Shown here piece by piece: positions 1 to 9,068 of a stretch of DNA of 64,000 nt; position 1 is the stretch's first letter, and every line of letters starts with the position of its first letter. Location: assembly GCA_026913215.1 (NCBI GenBank), contig JAPTYK010000007.1:124001-188000 (forward strand). Reading direction: 5' to 3'. Made by a program: the position numbers and the translations under genes. The notes below the pieces were generated by a model, which did not search any database, was not told the origin of the DNA, and saw only the letters and a program-made list of their open reading frames with translations. The stretch is from Streptomyces diastatochromogenes. GTDB taxonomy: Bacteria > Actinomycetota > Actinomycetes > Streptomycetales > Streptomycetaceae.

Positions 1-355
1 TTCGAGCCAGGCGCTCCGCGCGTCTTCCAGCTCGACAAGGAGTTCGCGCCCAGGCCGCCGCCCTAGCTTGTTGTTCACCAGGGCGGCGGCTTCGTTCTCC
101 GGCTGGGCCTCGGCGGCCGGGGAGGCCACCCGCAAGACGTCGCGCACTTCGGTGATGCGAAGCCCGGTCTCCTCCAGGGCTTCGACCGTTTCCCACAGTG
201 CCTGAGCGATGTCTTCCTCGGTCTGCATGGAGACGAGTACGGCGCCGCCCGGTGCGCCGGGCCAGCGAGCAGCGCCGGTCAGCCACTCCCAAGTGGCCGT
301 GCCAGATCGCTCGATGTTGCTGACGGCGGTCAGTAGATACTCCCCGTAGGCGGCC
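1..355 (-). pseudogene. C-terminal part of a small gene split by the IS21-type element (runs off window)
   Basis: Reading leftward from the insertion edge, one frame stays open to the window start (residues such as AAYGEYLLTAVSNIERSG, then an acidic helix-rich stretch). There is no stop, so the gene continues outside the window. It lacks its own start: the N-terminal part lies at 2842-2997 on the far side of the element. Joining the two across one copy of GGCC gives a continuous frame (ACG GCC GCC TAC). I do not recognise the family. Function unknown; I am fairly sure it is the same gene. Confidence 0.6.
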
Positions 356-448
356 ACTTAGCGCCCCACTCATGGCCAAGGGTTTCCCCACGGATGGCCA
401 GATATCTCCCCGGACCTGGACCGATGCCGGTCGGCAAAGCTGGCCGGT

Positions 449-1951
449 GTGAAGAACAGCAGGGAGATCATGGAGATCCTGGAGGCATACGACCTCACGG
501 GGAGTTACCGAGCGGCGGCCGAGCTGGCCGGCTGCGACCACCACACGGTGGCCCGGTATGTGCAGATGCGGGCCGAGGGCGCCAGCCCGACGGCGAGGCA
601 GCACCGGGCCCGGCCGATCGACGAGTACCTGTCGAAGATCGAGGAACTGGTGGTGAACTCCACGGCCGGATCCGGGCCGATGTGGTGCATCGGCGGATCA
701 CGGCGATGGGCTTCACAGGCGGAGAGAGGACCACGCGGCGGGTCGTCGCGGAGGTCAAGACGAGCCTGCGGGCGGGATCGCGGCGGGTCTATCGGCCGTG
801 GATCACCGAGCCCGGTCTGTGGCTGCAGTGGGACTGGGGTCACGGGCCGAAGATCGGCGGGCGGCAGACGCAGCTGTGGTGCGCGTGGCTGGCCTGGTCC
901 CGCTTTCGGATCGTCATCCCGGTGTTCGACAAGACACTCCCGACGATCGTGGCCTGCCTCGATGCCACGTTGCGGCGAATAGGAGGGTGCCGCCTATGTG
1001 CTGACCGACAACGAGAAGACGGTCACCACGACGCACGTCGCGAACATCGCGGTCCGCAACCCGGAGATCGTTGAGGTGGCCCGGCACTACGGGCTGACGA
1101 TCCGTACTTGTCTGCCGGCCGACCCCGAAACCAAGGGCGGATCGGAGGCGACGGTGCGGATCGCGAAGGCCGACCTGGTGCCCACCGACGCCAATCTCCT
1201 CGAGCAGTACCCGACCTTCGGACACCTCGAGGCGGCCTGCCGTGACTTCTGCGACGAGGTCAACAACCGCGTCCACCGGGCCACCCGGCGCAAGCCCGTC
1301 GAGGTCCTCGCGGAGGAACGGCAGCGGCTGCACCCTTTGCCGAAGGAGCCGTTCGCGGTCGCGTTCGGGACCACGAGGCGGGTGAACTGGGACGCCACGA
1401 TCTCGGTCGAAGGGGTTCGGTATTCGGTTCCGCACCAGCTGGTCGACACCCGCGTCTGGGCCCGCTTCAACGGCGACGAGCTGATCGTCACCGCAGTCGG
1501 TGAGGACGGGCCGGCCGAGGTCGCCCGCCATGACCGCTCGACTCCGGGGAACCCGGCGATCAAGGACGAGCACTACCCGCCCCGGGAGAACAAGGAAGCG
1601 GACCGGACCCCGCGGGCGAACTCCGCCGAGGAGGCCGCCTTCCTCGCCCTCGGTCCCGGGGCGGCGTCCTGGCTGATCGAGGCCGGGGCCGCCGGGGCCC
1701 GCAGGATCAAGCCGAAGATGGCCGAGGCCGTCGCCCTGGCCAAGCTCCACACTGCCGCCGATGTCGACCGGGCCCTTGGCTCCGCGGCGATCGCCGGGCG
1801 GTTCGCGGAGAACGACCTGATCCGCATCCTCACCTACCAGTCCGGCCTCGAGACGGTCGAGCCCACCCGGGCCTCCGAGGATCACAGCCTGCAGCCGGGC
1901 ACCTCCGCCTGGTCGAAGTTCGGCATCGCCGATGAGAAGGAAGAGCACTGA
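449..1951 (+). pseudogene. istA: IS21 transposase IstA, frameshifted
   Basis: DDE-type transposase of IS21 elements, working with the IstB ATPase. The N-terminal helix-turn-helix (AAELAGCDHHTVARYV) begins at a GTG at 449. The frame then shifts near 665 into a segment with QWDWGHG (first catalytic Asp) and shifts back near 985 into VLTDNEKT (second Asp) and KGGSEATVRIAK (catalytic Glu). The C-terminal part runs unbroken to 1951, where its TGA overlaps the istB ATG. Full family length (about 500 residues) is present, with one apparent loss and one apparent gain of a base. Without those two changes it would be intact. Confidence 0.85.
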
Positions 1952-2742
1952 TGGCCACCCCGATCCGCACCGTCACCGGCACCCACGGCGACCCGTTGGC
2001 CGAGGCCATCGAACTCACCAAGCGGCTGAAACTCCCGCACATCCGGCGGGCGTTGACCGATCTGATCCCCACCGCGAAGGCCCAGCGATGGGACCCGGCC
2101 GAGGTCGTCCGCGTCCTGCTTTCCGAGGAGGCAGCAGGCCGGGACGCCGCGAATCTCCGTACTCGCCGCAAGCGGGCCGGCTTCCCGGCGGGCAAGACCT
2201 TCGGCGACTGGGACGAGACAGCTTCGTCGATCCCGCGGCCGACCCAGGACTCGCTGAAGATGCTCGAGTGGGTGACCCGCAAGGAGAATCTCTGCATCTG
2301 CGGGCCCTCGGGCACGGGCAAGAGCCACTTCACCGAGGCCCTCGGCCAGGCCGCGATCGAGGCCGGGATGACGGTCGCCTGGTTCACCATCGAGGATCTC
2401 GGAGCCCTCGTCCGCCGCCACCGGGCCGATGACTCCTGGCCCGGGCGATGTCCCGGCTGATCCGGACGGACCTGATCATCGTCGACGACATCGGGCTCCT
2501 GCCCGTCTCCCCGGACGCCGCCGAGGGCTTCTACCGGCTGGTCGATGCCGCCTACGAACGCCGGGCGCTGGCCGTCTCGAGCAACCTCCACCCGTCCGGT
2601 TTCGACGAGATCATGCCCAAGACCCTGGCCACGGCCACCGTCGACCGGCTCCTCCACCACGCTCACGTCGTGGTCACCCAGGGTGATTCCTTCCGACTCA
2701 ACCAGGCCACCAGCGGACAGGGGGGTGATCCCCTTGCGCTGA
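1951..2742 (+). pseudogene. istB: IS21 helper ATPase IstB, frameshifted
   Basis: AAA+ ATPase that assembles on target DNA and stimulates IstA. Walker A GPSGTGKS is in the first frame, followed by the family segment EDLGALVRRHRADDS. A missing base near 2440 moves the frame to MSRLIRTDLIIVDDIG, which holds the Walker B motif, and on to HVVVTQGDSFRLNQATSGQ. One extra G in the G run near 2718 blocks the natural end, which in the original frame reads GVIPLR then TGA at 2740-2742. The start overlaps the istA stop (TGATGG), as is usual. The family is certain; the exact end is inferred. Confidence 0.8.
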
Positions 2743-2841
2743 CCCAGCCACCAACAGCGGGGGGATATCTGGCCGCGGTTGGGGAAGATTCACTGGCCGC
2801 CAGTGGGGAGAATTACTGGCCGCCTCCGGGGAGAACTGAAT

Positions 2842-2997
2842 GGCCGTTGACAGGTTGCCGGGGAGCGCTGCGATGTCCGGGGCGCCGAGGAAGTGGACGT
2901 ACGCCTCGTACGACCATCCGCAGTCCGGCATCTCATCAGCAGCTGGCAGGTCGAACAGCGAGCTTTGGCCCTCGCAGATGTCCAGGTCATCTTGCAT
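2842..2997 (-). pseudogene. N-terminal part of the gene split by the IS21-type element
   Basis: The frame starts at ATG 2997 and gives about 52 native residues (MQDDLDICEGQSSLFDLPAA at the start, LGAPDIAALPGNLSTA at the break). It then runs into insertion-sequence DNA. The missing remainder is at 1-355. The protein is acidic and not recognisable. The start is supported by being the first ATG of a frame that matches the other half exactly at the junction. Confidence 0.6.
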
Positions 2998-3269
2998 GCG
3001 ATCACCCTAGGTCCGGCACGCCTGTGCCTTGGACCCCCGAGCATGGTCAGCCGGCGGCCCGCGCCCCGCCAGCCCCCGGTCCACCAGGTCGAAGGTCAAG
3101 AGGCAGCCGGGTCAGGCCCGCAGGTGTAATTCGCGACGGCACGACATCCTCGCGACTTCTCGGGTCTCGTGGTGGGCGGCAAGAGCGTCGGGCGGATGCG
3201 CCTGAGTACGCCGACCGCGCGTGCAGCTTCCTTGCCACCCAGCCGCACCAGCTTCCATAAGGAGTACCC

Positions 3270-3791
3270 GTGAACCATCTTCCCTTGGCTGAGTCCGAGG
3301 TCAATGCGTTGGCGTTGAGCATGATCGATCTGCACATGATGTACATCGTCAACGGCGTCCCCCAGCAGCCGGCGTTCATCAAGGGCCGCGAGCATGAGTG
3401 CGTTGCCGCGGAGCTGGGGTTGCCCGTGTTCGCACTCGACGACGCCCTGCGTGCCTACGTCGACGAGCACCGCCGCTTCCTCTCATGGCATCCCGCAGCG
3501 CCTCTGGGCATCAGCGCCCACAAGCTCGCCTCGACCGGGTGGGTTGTCAGCGTTCTGGAGACGAGGGCGGCCCTGGCCGTGCTCGACAGGAGCAGTAGCA
3601 AGTTCGTACGCACGGTCGTGGGGGGCCGCTTCGGCGCCGCTGGCGCGGGCCTTGAGACATGGGACGACTGGACGAATCTGCTGCGGGGCAGCGCGGACTC
3701 CGGTTCCCCGCTTCTCTTCGGTCCGCCGACATACGACGGCCCCTGGGCCGAGGCCGAGCTCCTCCTCGACAGCGACTGGCGTTCGGCCTAG
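3270..3791 (+). CDS. Hypothetical protein, 173 aa
   Basis: Soluble protein of 173 residues with mixed helix/strand composition and no motif I recognise. The GTG start at 3270 is preceded by AAGGAG at a good distance (3258-3263). Segments such as HPAAPLGISAHKLASTGWVV and the C-terminal WAEAELLLDSDWRSA look natural, and third-position GC is high. It is the first gene of a rightward series (3270, 3886, 4741, 4920, 5389) that may be transcribed together. Function unknown. Confidence 0.7.
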   Translation: MNHLPLAESEVNALALSMIDLHMMYIVNGVPQQPAFIKGREHECVAAELGLPVFALDDALRAYVDEHRRFLSWHPAAPLGISAHKLASTGWVVSVLETRAALAVLDRSSSKFVRTVVGGRFGAAGAGLETWDDWTNLLRGSADSGSPLLFGPPTYDGPWAEAELLLDSDWRSA

Positions 3792-3885
3792 TTCTCGCCG
3801 TCGTTCCCTGCATCCCGGCCAGATAGAGCAGAGTGGTCGCGCCGGGCGGGGAGGGACTCTGCCCGTGAGGAGGGGTGCCCGAGTC

Positions 3886-4712
3886 ATGAGGGCTCAAGAG
3901 CGGGGAGAGTCTCGCGCCAGCATGCTGGTTGCCGTCGACGAGCGTGATCTCGCCTTCGTACCGGAAGCCCGCGGCAGCGGTGAGTCGTTCTCCTTGTACT
4001 GGCGCAGTGTGCATGCTCGGGCGGAGAAGGCTCTGATGAGAGGCGAACAGCCTCTGCTGGCGCCCTTGGTCGACTTCGCTTACATCCGCGCCTGTAACGA
4101 CGTGGGGCTGGACCCTCGCTCGAAGGCCGGCTTCGACGCGTACGCGGACCGCTTTCACCCGGTGGAGGAGCTGTGGCCGTTCGCTGGGGAGTCTCCAGAG
4201 TCGATGCTGCGGCAGATGCGCAGGGAGCAGTCGGCGTGGGCCATGATGATCCGCTGCATGAAGGTGTTCGGTGCGGCACAGTCCCGCTTTGGCCCTCAAG
4301 CGGAGGCTTGGGCCAGGGACTGCTCTGCCCGCGTCCTACACGCCCTCATCGACGAGGTGCACGGGGTGCACCGTCGACCGCTGCGTACGGCCTGGTCACC
4401 CTGGTGGCCAAGGCCGCCGGTCTCGAACTCGGCGCGTACTCGCTCGCGGTAGAGGCTGGGCCGAAGCCGGGGGTCCAGGATCGGGACCGAGAGCGCTTCA
4501 CCTCGGCGTTGGGGGCCTCCCTCATCGCAGGCGCCAAGGGAGTCTTGACCCTGGAAATCGGGGATGCGCAGCGTGTGCAGGTCTGGGAACTGGCGGATCA
4601 ACGACTTGCACCCAGCGAGCATGGGCAGCTCCTTCTGGAGCCGAACGGCCACCACGCGCCCCAGCCGCGGCCGACGTACGTGCCCGGCCCTCCGCTCCCC
4701 CAGCCGGTCTGA
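3886..4712 (+). pseudogene. Hypothetical protein, about 275 aa, frameshifted
   Basis: The ATG at 3886 follows GGAGGGG. The first frame is convincing up to about 4370 (SLYWRSVHARAEKALMRGEQ; MLRQMRREQSAWAMMIRCMK; ARVLHALIDEVHG). The downstream frame then takes over (STAAYGLVTLVAKAAGLELG and so on) and ends at TGA 4712. The shift equals one missing base. The protein is helix-rich with no known domain. Both halves look native, so this was or is one gene. Confidence 0.6.
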
Positions 4713-4740
4713 CCGATCGCTGTTCGAAAGGATGAACCGC

Positions 4741-4923
4741 ATGAACACCATTCCGGGGCACCCCCACGGAAGGCACTTCCGACACTGCTTCGTCTACGAG
4801 GGAAGCTTCTGCTCCTGCGGAGGCCAGTACACCGGAGACGACGCTGGCCCGCGCCTGGACCTGCCTCCCACTCCCTTCAACCTGCTCGTTCCCCGCCGCC
4901 CGCCCCAGGACGAAGTGCTGTGA
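4741..4923 (+). CDS. Small Cys-containing hypothetical protein, 60 aa
   Basis: Sixty residues starting MNTIPGHPHGRHFRHCFVYE, with a CFVYEGSFCSCGG cluster (three Cys and several His) that could bind a metal. I chose ATG 4741 over ATG 4732 because GAAAGG lies at the right distance from 4741. The stop overlaps the next gene (GTGA at 4920-4923), which points to translational coupling. Function unknown. Confidence 0.6.
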   Translation: MNTIPGHPHGRHFRHCFVYEGSFCSCGGQYTGDDAGPRLDLPPTPFNLLVPRRPPQDEVL

Positions 4924-5392
4924 GCAACGCTGTCGTCTCTGCTCACGGGCCAGGGCTCGATCGCACCGGCACGCCGTGGGCTGTCCACGGAGCAGCCATG
5001 GTCGAGCAGTGGCTCAACGACTTCTTTTGGAAGGACATACCCTGGGCCACTTCGTCACGGGGGTCGACGTGGCCTTTCTGGACGGGCCAGCCACGCCCCT
5101 GTGGCGCAGCAAGGCCTCCTGCCGCGCCTTGCCCGCCGACCCACCCCTGAAAGATCTGCCGCCCCTGGACGAAGCCTTCTACAACATGTGGCACCCGTTG
5201 TGGTACGAGCTGGTCGATACATGGCACCTGACGGGCACGTGGCTGCACCGCGAGACCTCCTACTGCATCGACCAGCTCGCCTTCGCCGAGCAGCGGGCCT
5301 ACCTCTACATCGGCTGCTACGACCGGGAGAACCCCTCAAGGCCCCGGAGGTACGACGCGAGTCTTAGCCCCGTCTTCCACGATCAGGGGTGA
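4920..5392 (+). pseudogene. Hypothetical protein, about 157 aa, frameshifted
   Basis: Starts at GTG 4920, overlapping the previous stop. The first frame gives HGAAMVEQWLNDFFWKD. Near 5040 one base seems missing, and the next frame continues LGHFVTGVDVAFLDGPATPL, then PPLDEAFYNMWHPLWYELVD and REDS-free aromatic-rich sequence ending at TGA 5392. The stop overlaps the next start (GTGA). No recognisable domain. Confidence 0.6.
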
Positions 5393-5640
5393 TCGCCTTC
5401 CCTCTGCGAACCTTCCGAGCCCTTGAGTTTCACGCAGCCGGATACTGCCCGGAAGCGGCGATGCTGTTGTGCGCCGGCACCGCGGTGGTCGAATCCGCTG
5501 TCCACGAGGCGCTGGAGATGCACCAGTCCTTCCCGGGACAACCCGTTCTGGATCCGCACACCGCAGACCTCACCATCGACGTGACCATCCACTGGGGACA
5601 CGCCGGGGTTTCGACCACCGGCCAGGCACACGCCCAATAG
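5389..5640 (+). CDS. Hypothetical protein, 83 aa
   Basis: Starts at GTG 5389, which overlaps the TGA of the gene before it, so it is probably translated by coupling. The sequence reads FPLRTFRALEFHAAGYCPEA, then GTAVVESAVHEALEMHQSFP, and ends after a Thr-rich strand. No motif is recognised. The frame that follows the stop is weakly protein-like for about 50 codons, so a frameshifted longer protein cannot be excluded. Confidence 0.5.
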   Translation: MIAFPLRTFRALEFHAAGYCPEAAMLLCAGTAVVESAVHEALEMHQSFPGQPVLDPHTADLTIDVTIHWGHAGVSTTGQAHAQ

Positions 5641-5951
5641 ACGCCCAGCAGCGAGGCTCCCAGAGCGCTCTTCCGGGGCGCAGGATCGCCCCCCGTGCTG
5701 TCCCGGTGTTCGGCGAGCCTCACGAAGAGCACCCGTTCGAAGGCATGCTGACCGCCGTCGAAAAGGCACCCGGAGGACACTGGTCCGACGTCCCGAATGA
5801 TCTTGAACTCAACGGCGGCCGTACATCGACGATGGGGACGTACGGCACGCGTGCCAGGGGTGGTGTCGGGCGCCTGGCGGGCCGACCCTCGATGAGATCC
5901 AACACCCACGTCGTCGGCGCCCGACACGGCCAGTGTTCCGTACTGGAGCCT
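5641..5951 (+). other. Intergenic stretch, about 310 b
   Basis: Lies between a rightward operon and a leftward regulator gene, so it should hold the two transcription ends. I see no clear hairpin with a T run. One plus-strand frame around 5695-5815 is faintly protein-like (VFGEPHEEHPFEGMLTAVEK) and could be a gene remnant. Confidence 0.3.
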
Positions 5952-6656
5952 CTATACACAATCGCTTCTGTCGCTCAATGACCGCCGCAAGGCACCCGCG
6001 CGAGGTCGAGCCGGCAGCAGTTCGGTCTCGTAACCGACGGCGACGGCGTGCGCCGCGGTCCGAGCTCGAAGTACTCCCCGGAGCCTGGCGACGAGGAGGC
6101 CAACAGTCTGGGAGCGCACCCGGAGCGCGGTAGCGATCTCGGTGTACGAGTCTCCCCGGGCCAGCAGGTGAAGGACCGCCGCCTCGTGCTCCGTCAGGTG
6201 GGGAACCCATCGGCTCAGGACGGGCCGATCGATGTGGCGGTGTTCGACCTCACACCCGATGCCCACGGCCTGCAGTCGAGTGCAGATCTCCTCGGCTAGT
6301 ACAACGGATCGATGCCGGCCGCCTGCACAAAGGACATGAACATCGACGCGGTGCAGCTGTCCGCGGGGTGCAGCTGGTAGCCGGAGGAGAGCGAGTGCGC
6401 GTTGCACGCTGCGGTCGACGAGCTGGTCCGCTCCGCGCGTGGACATGACGTAGTGACGTACCTCAGGGTCCAGGCCGGTGGAGTGGAGCATGCGCTCACG
6501 GACGGCAGGGTCGTCAGGCGGGTTGCGGAGCGGACGGGCGTCTACGCGAAGGGCGCTGCCACTCGGAGCGTCGTGATGACCTTCTCCGTACGAGGTGATC
6601 ACCGACTGAATGAACCCGGAGGGACGGGCGTGGCCGCGTAAGGCGTGCTGAGTCAT
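5952..6656 (-). CDS. RapZ C-terminal domain fused to a LuxR-type HTH
   Basis: Predicted 234-residue protein. Residues about 25-140 match the C-terminal domain of the RNase adaptor RapZ: DARPLRNPPDDPAVRERM, then VDVHVLCAGGRHRSVVLAEE, which is the RapZ C-x-G-G-x-H-R-S-V signature without the N-terminal kinase-like half. Residues about 155-215 form a LuxR/NarL-type helix-turn-helix (HLTEHEAAVLHLLARGDSYT). The pairing suggests a regulator whose DNA binding is tuned by the ligand site of the RapZ-like part; this is inference. ATG 6656 is chosen as the first Met of the native-looking stretch. GTG near 6680 is possible, and no strong ribosome site decides it. Confidence 0.75.
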   Translation of the reverse strand: MTQHALRGHARPSGFIQSVITSYGEGHHDAPSGSALRVDARPLRNPPDDPAVRERMLHSTGLDPEVRHYVMSTRGADQLVDRSVQRALALLRLPAAPRGQLHRVDVHVLCAGGRHRSVVLAEEICTRLQAVGIGCEVEHRHIDRPVLSRWVPHLTEHEAAVLHLLARGDSYTEIATALRVRSQTVGLLVARLRGVLRARTAAHAVAVGYETELLPARPRAGALRRSLSDRSDCV

Positions 6657-7045
6657 GAGCTCAGTGTTCCGACGCTTCACGAGCCAGGGAGGGAGTTGTC
6701 CTTGTTGCCTGTTGCCACTTTTGTCTGCACCGCTCTGCCCGGTCGGCCACGGAAGGGGCTGGTGCCGAAAAGGGTTGTCGCTTATTGGCCGGTTAGGCGT
6801 AGTCTGCAAGCAGAGGCCGAGACCATCTGCGCAACCCCCCGCGCTGGTGCTCGGCCTCTCATGCTGTCGATATCGTGAGGCTGCGCCGGATTCGGGTGGA
6901 CGTGCCAAGTTGCTCGTATCTTCCTCGGCGCCGTGAAGCCCGATGTTCCCGTTATACAAAGCCATCCAGGTCGAACCCGCCCTTGGACGCCATGCCTCGA
7001 CTGCACCTCGGTTTCGCGGTCGCTGGGCGTCTGGCCACCTTGAGC
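6657..7045 (+). other. Intergenic stretch between divergent genes, about 390 b
   Basis: This must carry promoters for the leftward RapZ/LuxR-like gene and the rightward gene at 7046. It is somewhat less GC-rich around 6700-6790 and 6935-6960, where a minus-strand TATAAC could be a -10 element. I see no confident operator or RNA gene. Confidence 0.3.
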
Positions 7046-7498
7046 ATGACGATCGACTGCATGTCCACAGCCCCCGATCAACAGACACCTGCCGCAGCCC
7101 CGCAAGAACGCCGGCCCGTCGTCCGGCCGACACGGTTCTCCGTGAACCTGCTTCCCGAAGACGTCCCCGACCGCGAGGTCTTCACCATCACCGTCGAGCA
7201 CCGCGGATCCGGACGCTATCGAGTCATCCGCGACGAACTGTGCTCCCTCGGTGCCGACGGGAAGTGGTCCTGGGGGTACCGGTGGCCTGGAGGTGACCGA
7301 GAGCCGGTTACCGACGCCGAACAGGACGACTACCACGCAGGACGTGACGCCTGGATTGCCAGCCACCAGTTCGATCTTGAGACTGCGCTGCGCCTGGCCG
7401 AGCAGGCTGCTCCACACGTCCGGGTCATGCGCACCACCGCCGCTCAGGCGCTCGCAGACTACCTCGCGGAAACGGAGCACACGGACCGCGCAGACTGA
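7046..7498 (+). CDS. Hypothetical protein, about 150 aa
   Basis: Soluble protein with two native-looking blocks: TRFSVNLLPEDVPDREVFTI followed by a basic/aromatic beta-rich segment (GKWSWGYRWPGGDREP), and a C-terminal helix DAWIASHQFDLETALRLAEQ. The start may be ATG 7046 or ATG 7061; neither has a strong ribosome site. It ends at TGA 7498, 120 bases before the small HTH gene. Family unknown. Confidence 0.6.
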   Translation: MTIDCMSTAPDQQTPAAAPQERRPVVRPTRFSVNLLPEDVPDREVFTITVEHRGSGRYRVIRDELCSLGADGKWSWGYRWPGGDREPVTDAEQDDYHAGRDAWIASHQFDLETALRLAEQAAPHVRVMRTTAAQALADYLAETEHTDRAD

Positions 7499-7620
7499 GG
7501 TGAACACAGCGCGCGTGTCCTCTTCTCCACGCAGAATTCGCAGACCGTCGCTTCCCTGGACTCCAGGGCGATGCTCGTCGGGCAACGACGACGTAACACC
7601 GTGAACGAAGAGAGTCTCCG

Positions 7621-7821
7621 ATGCCGAAGAAGGTTCAGATCACTGGCGCCGCGCGAAGCAAGCTCGCCGCCGATTTTAAGAAGAAGTACGACGCTGGTGC
7701 CTCGGTCCGAGCCATCGCGGAGGAGCAGGGGAAGTCGTACGGATTCGTCCATACTCTGCTCGGCGAAGCCCTGACGACCATGCGCGGCCGAGGTGGAGCT
7801 CTCCGGAAGGAGACTGCCTAA
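7621..7821 (+). CDS. Small helix-turn-helix protein
   Basis: Sixty-six residues: a basic N-terminus (MPKKVQITGAARSKLAADFK), then YDAGASVRAIAEEQGKSYGF, then a Gly/Arg tail. The central part is a helix-turn-helix of the kind found in small actinobacterial DNA-binding proteins. A clear paralogue lies at 61740-61946 in the same window. ATG 7621 follows GAGAG. A strong hairpin after the stop (7862-7892) ends the transcript. It probably binds DNA; its targets are unknown. Confidence 0.75.
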   Translation: MPKKVQITGAARSKLAADFKKKYDAGASVRAIAEEQGKSYGFVHTLLGEALTTMRGRGGALRKETA

Positions 7822-7861
7822 CAGGCTGGAAAGGAAATCGACTGAATCCAGTCCGCAGGCA

Positions 7862-7892
7862 GCGGGGCCCCCACCAGATGGTGGGGCCCCGC
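7862..7892. terminator. Bidirectional hairpin terminator
   Basis: GCGGGGCCCCCACC and GGTGGGGCCCCGC pair with a four-base loop and one bulged C. It sits between the convergent small-HTH and HU genes and could stop transcription from both sides. Confidence 0.7.
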
Positions 7893-7906
7893 TTCGGGAT
7901 TACCCG

Positions 7907-8188
7907 CTACTTGCCCTTGGCGGCTTCCTTCAGCTTGGAACCGGCCGAGACCTTCACGCTGTAGCCGGCCGGGATCTCGATGGGGTCGCCGGTCTGCGGG
8001 TTACGGGCAGTGCGAGCGGCACGGTGAGTGCGCTCGAAGGCGAGGAACCCGGGGATGGTGACCTTCTCGTCGCCCTTGGAGACGATGTCACCGACGACGT
8101 CGGCGAAGGCGGCCAGAACAGCGTCGGCGTCCTTACGGGTCACCTCGGCCCGGTCTGCGAGCGCTGCCACCAGCTCACTGCGGTTCAT
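7907..8188 (-). CDS. hup: HU-family nucleoid protein, 93 aa
   Basis: Classic short HU: MNRSELVAALADRAEVTRKD at the start, the core GDKVTI-like segment here reading KGDEKVTIPGFLAFERTHRA, the DNA-binding arm RTARNPQTGDPIEIPAGYSV, and the C-terminal KLKEAAKGK. It binds and bends DNA as a dimer. The length fits the family exactly (93 residues, no basic tail). The ATG at 8188 is certain from homology. It is convergent with the small HTH gene. Which HU paralogue of the genome this is cannot be told from the window. Confidence 0.95.
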   Translation of the reverse strand: MNRSELVAALADRAEVTRKDADAVLAAFADVVGDIVSKGDEKVTIPGFLAFERTHRAARTARNPQTGDPIEIPAGYSVKVSAGSKLKEAAKGK

Positions 8189-8439
8189 GCGGTTACTCCA
8201 AAGTCTCTGAGCGTCCCCAGTCGGCAGGTGCTTCGGCCGGGGTGTCGCCATCCTCGCATCCGGCACTGACAACGGAACGTAGTCGACGTGCCGAACGGGG
8301 CCGGCCGCCCGGCCGAGCACCCCCAGACGATGGCGGGGACGCCGACGGCAGATGACCGCGGTCCCCACAACGGTGCCCTCGGTAGGGGAGATCTGCCCTC
8401 ACGTCACGGCTAGTCGATAGCTGTCCGTCGACGAGGACA

Positions 8440-8930
8440 TCAGGTGCGCTCAGGCGGATTCCGTCGGAACTGCGCCGCCTCCAGGCAGTGTGCCCAGTGC
8501 GCGAGCCCCTTCTCGATACGGGCGAGCGCCGAGTAAGGGTGTGCTGGAGTACCTGAGTGGCGTAGTTCAGCTCACCGGCGGCGATGGCCTCGGCAGCCTT
8601 CTGCCAAGAGGTCTGAAACTGCTGCTCCATTGCTGTGTCGAAGTCGTCCTCGGGCAGCCCGGCCGTCAGGTCATCCGGCAGTATCAGCAGCGCTCGGGAC
8701 AGGAGCGCGTCCAGGGCGCGCTCGCTCTCACTGAGGGACTCGGCTGTGCCGGTCATCTCCGGCACCTCCTCGACGGGTATGGAGATGCCGTCGGCGATGG
8801 CCTGGTCCATGTCGTCGAATACGTCGGCGATGTCCGCGAGGTCTTTGGCGAGGTACCGGATGCGGCCCAGAGCGCGGGCCATGGCTGGCAGCAGGATCTC
8901 TGCCCGCTCGTGCTCGGGAGGGGAAGACAC
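8440..8930 (-). pseudogene. Hypothetical helical protein, about 163 aa, frameshifted near the end
   Basis: GTG 8930 follows CGGAGC. The acidic helical protein reads LLPAMARALGRIRYLAKDLA, IADVFDDMDQAIADGISIPV, SERALDALLSRALLILPDDL and GELNYATQVLQHT. Near 8535 one base appears missing. In the next frame the natural end is YSALARIEKGLAHWAHCLEA and a stop at 8440. The gene has no recognised family. It lies just upstream of hup on the same strand. Confidence 0.6.
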
Positions 8931-9068
8931 ACGGGCTCCGTCAGGTCGGGTCGGCGTTTCGGGGAAGTAGGGAGCACCCTATGCAGGGCGAGCGGCTGGT
9001 GGTTCTGGGGGTGGAGTCGCATCGGCCGCCGAGCGCTGTTTCACGCCACGGAGACGCACGGTCGACGT

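Larger units (their letters stand above)
356..2841 (+). mobile_element. IS21-family insertion sequence, frame-damaged
   Basis: The element is about 2.5 kb with istA and istB in the usual order. Its ends carry repeated blocks of the form GGGGA-N6-9-CTGGCCG (three copies at 2775-2846; a related inverted copy near 356-410), as expected for the multiple terminal repeats of IS21 elements. GGCC flanks both sides (352-355 and 2842-2845). I take this as a 4-bp target duplication because removing the element with one copy restores an open frame in the interrupted gene. The exact ends are uncertain, since TGGCC is also part of the terminal repeat. Both genes carry frameshifts, so the copy is probably inactive as read. 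Confidence 0.75.

Noticed and set aside
914..1948. Minus-strand 344-codon open frame inside the IS21 element
   Set aside because: Antisense of istA with a composition typical of GC shadows.
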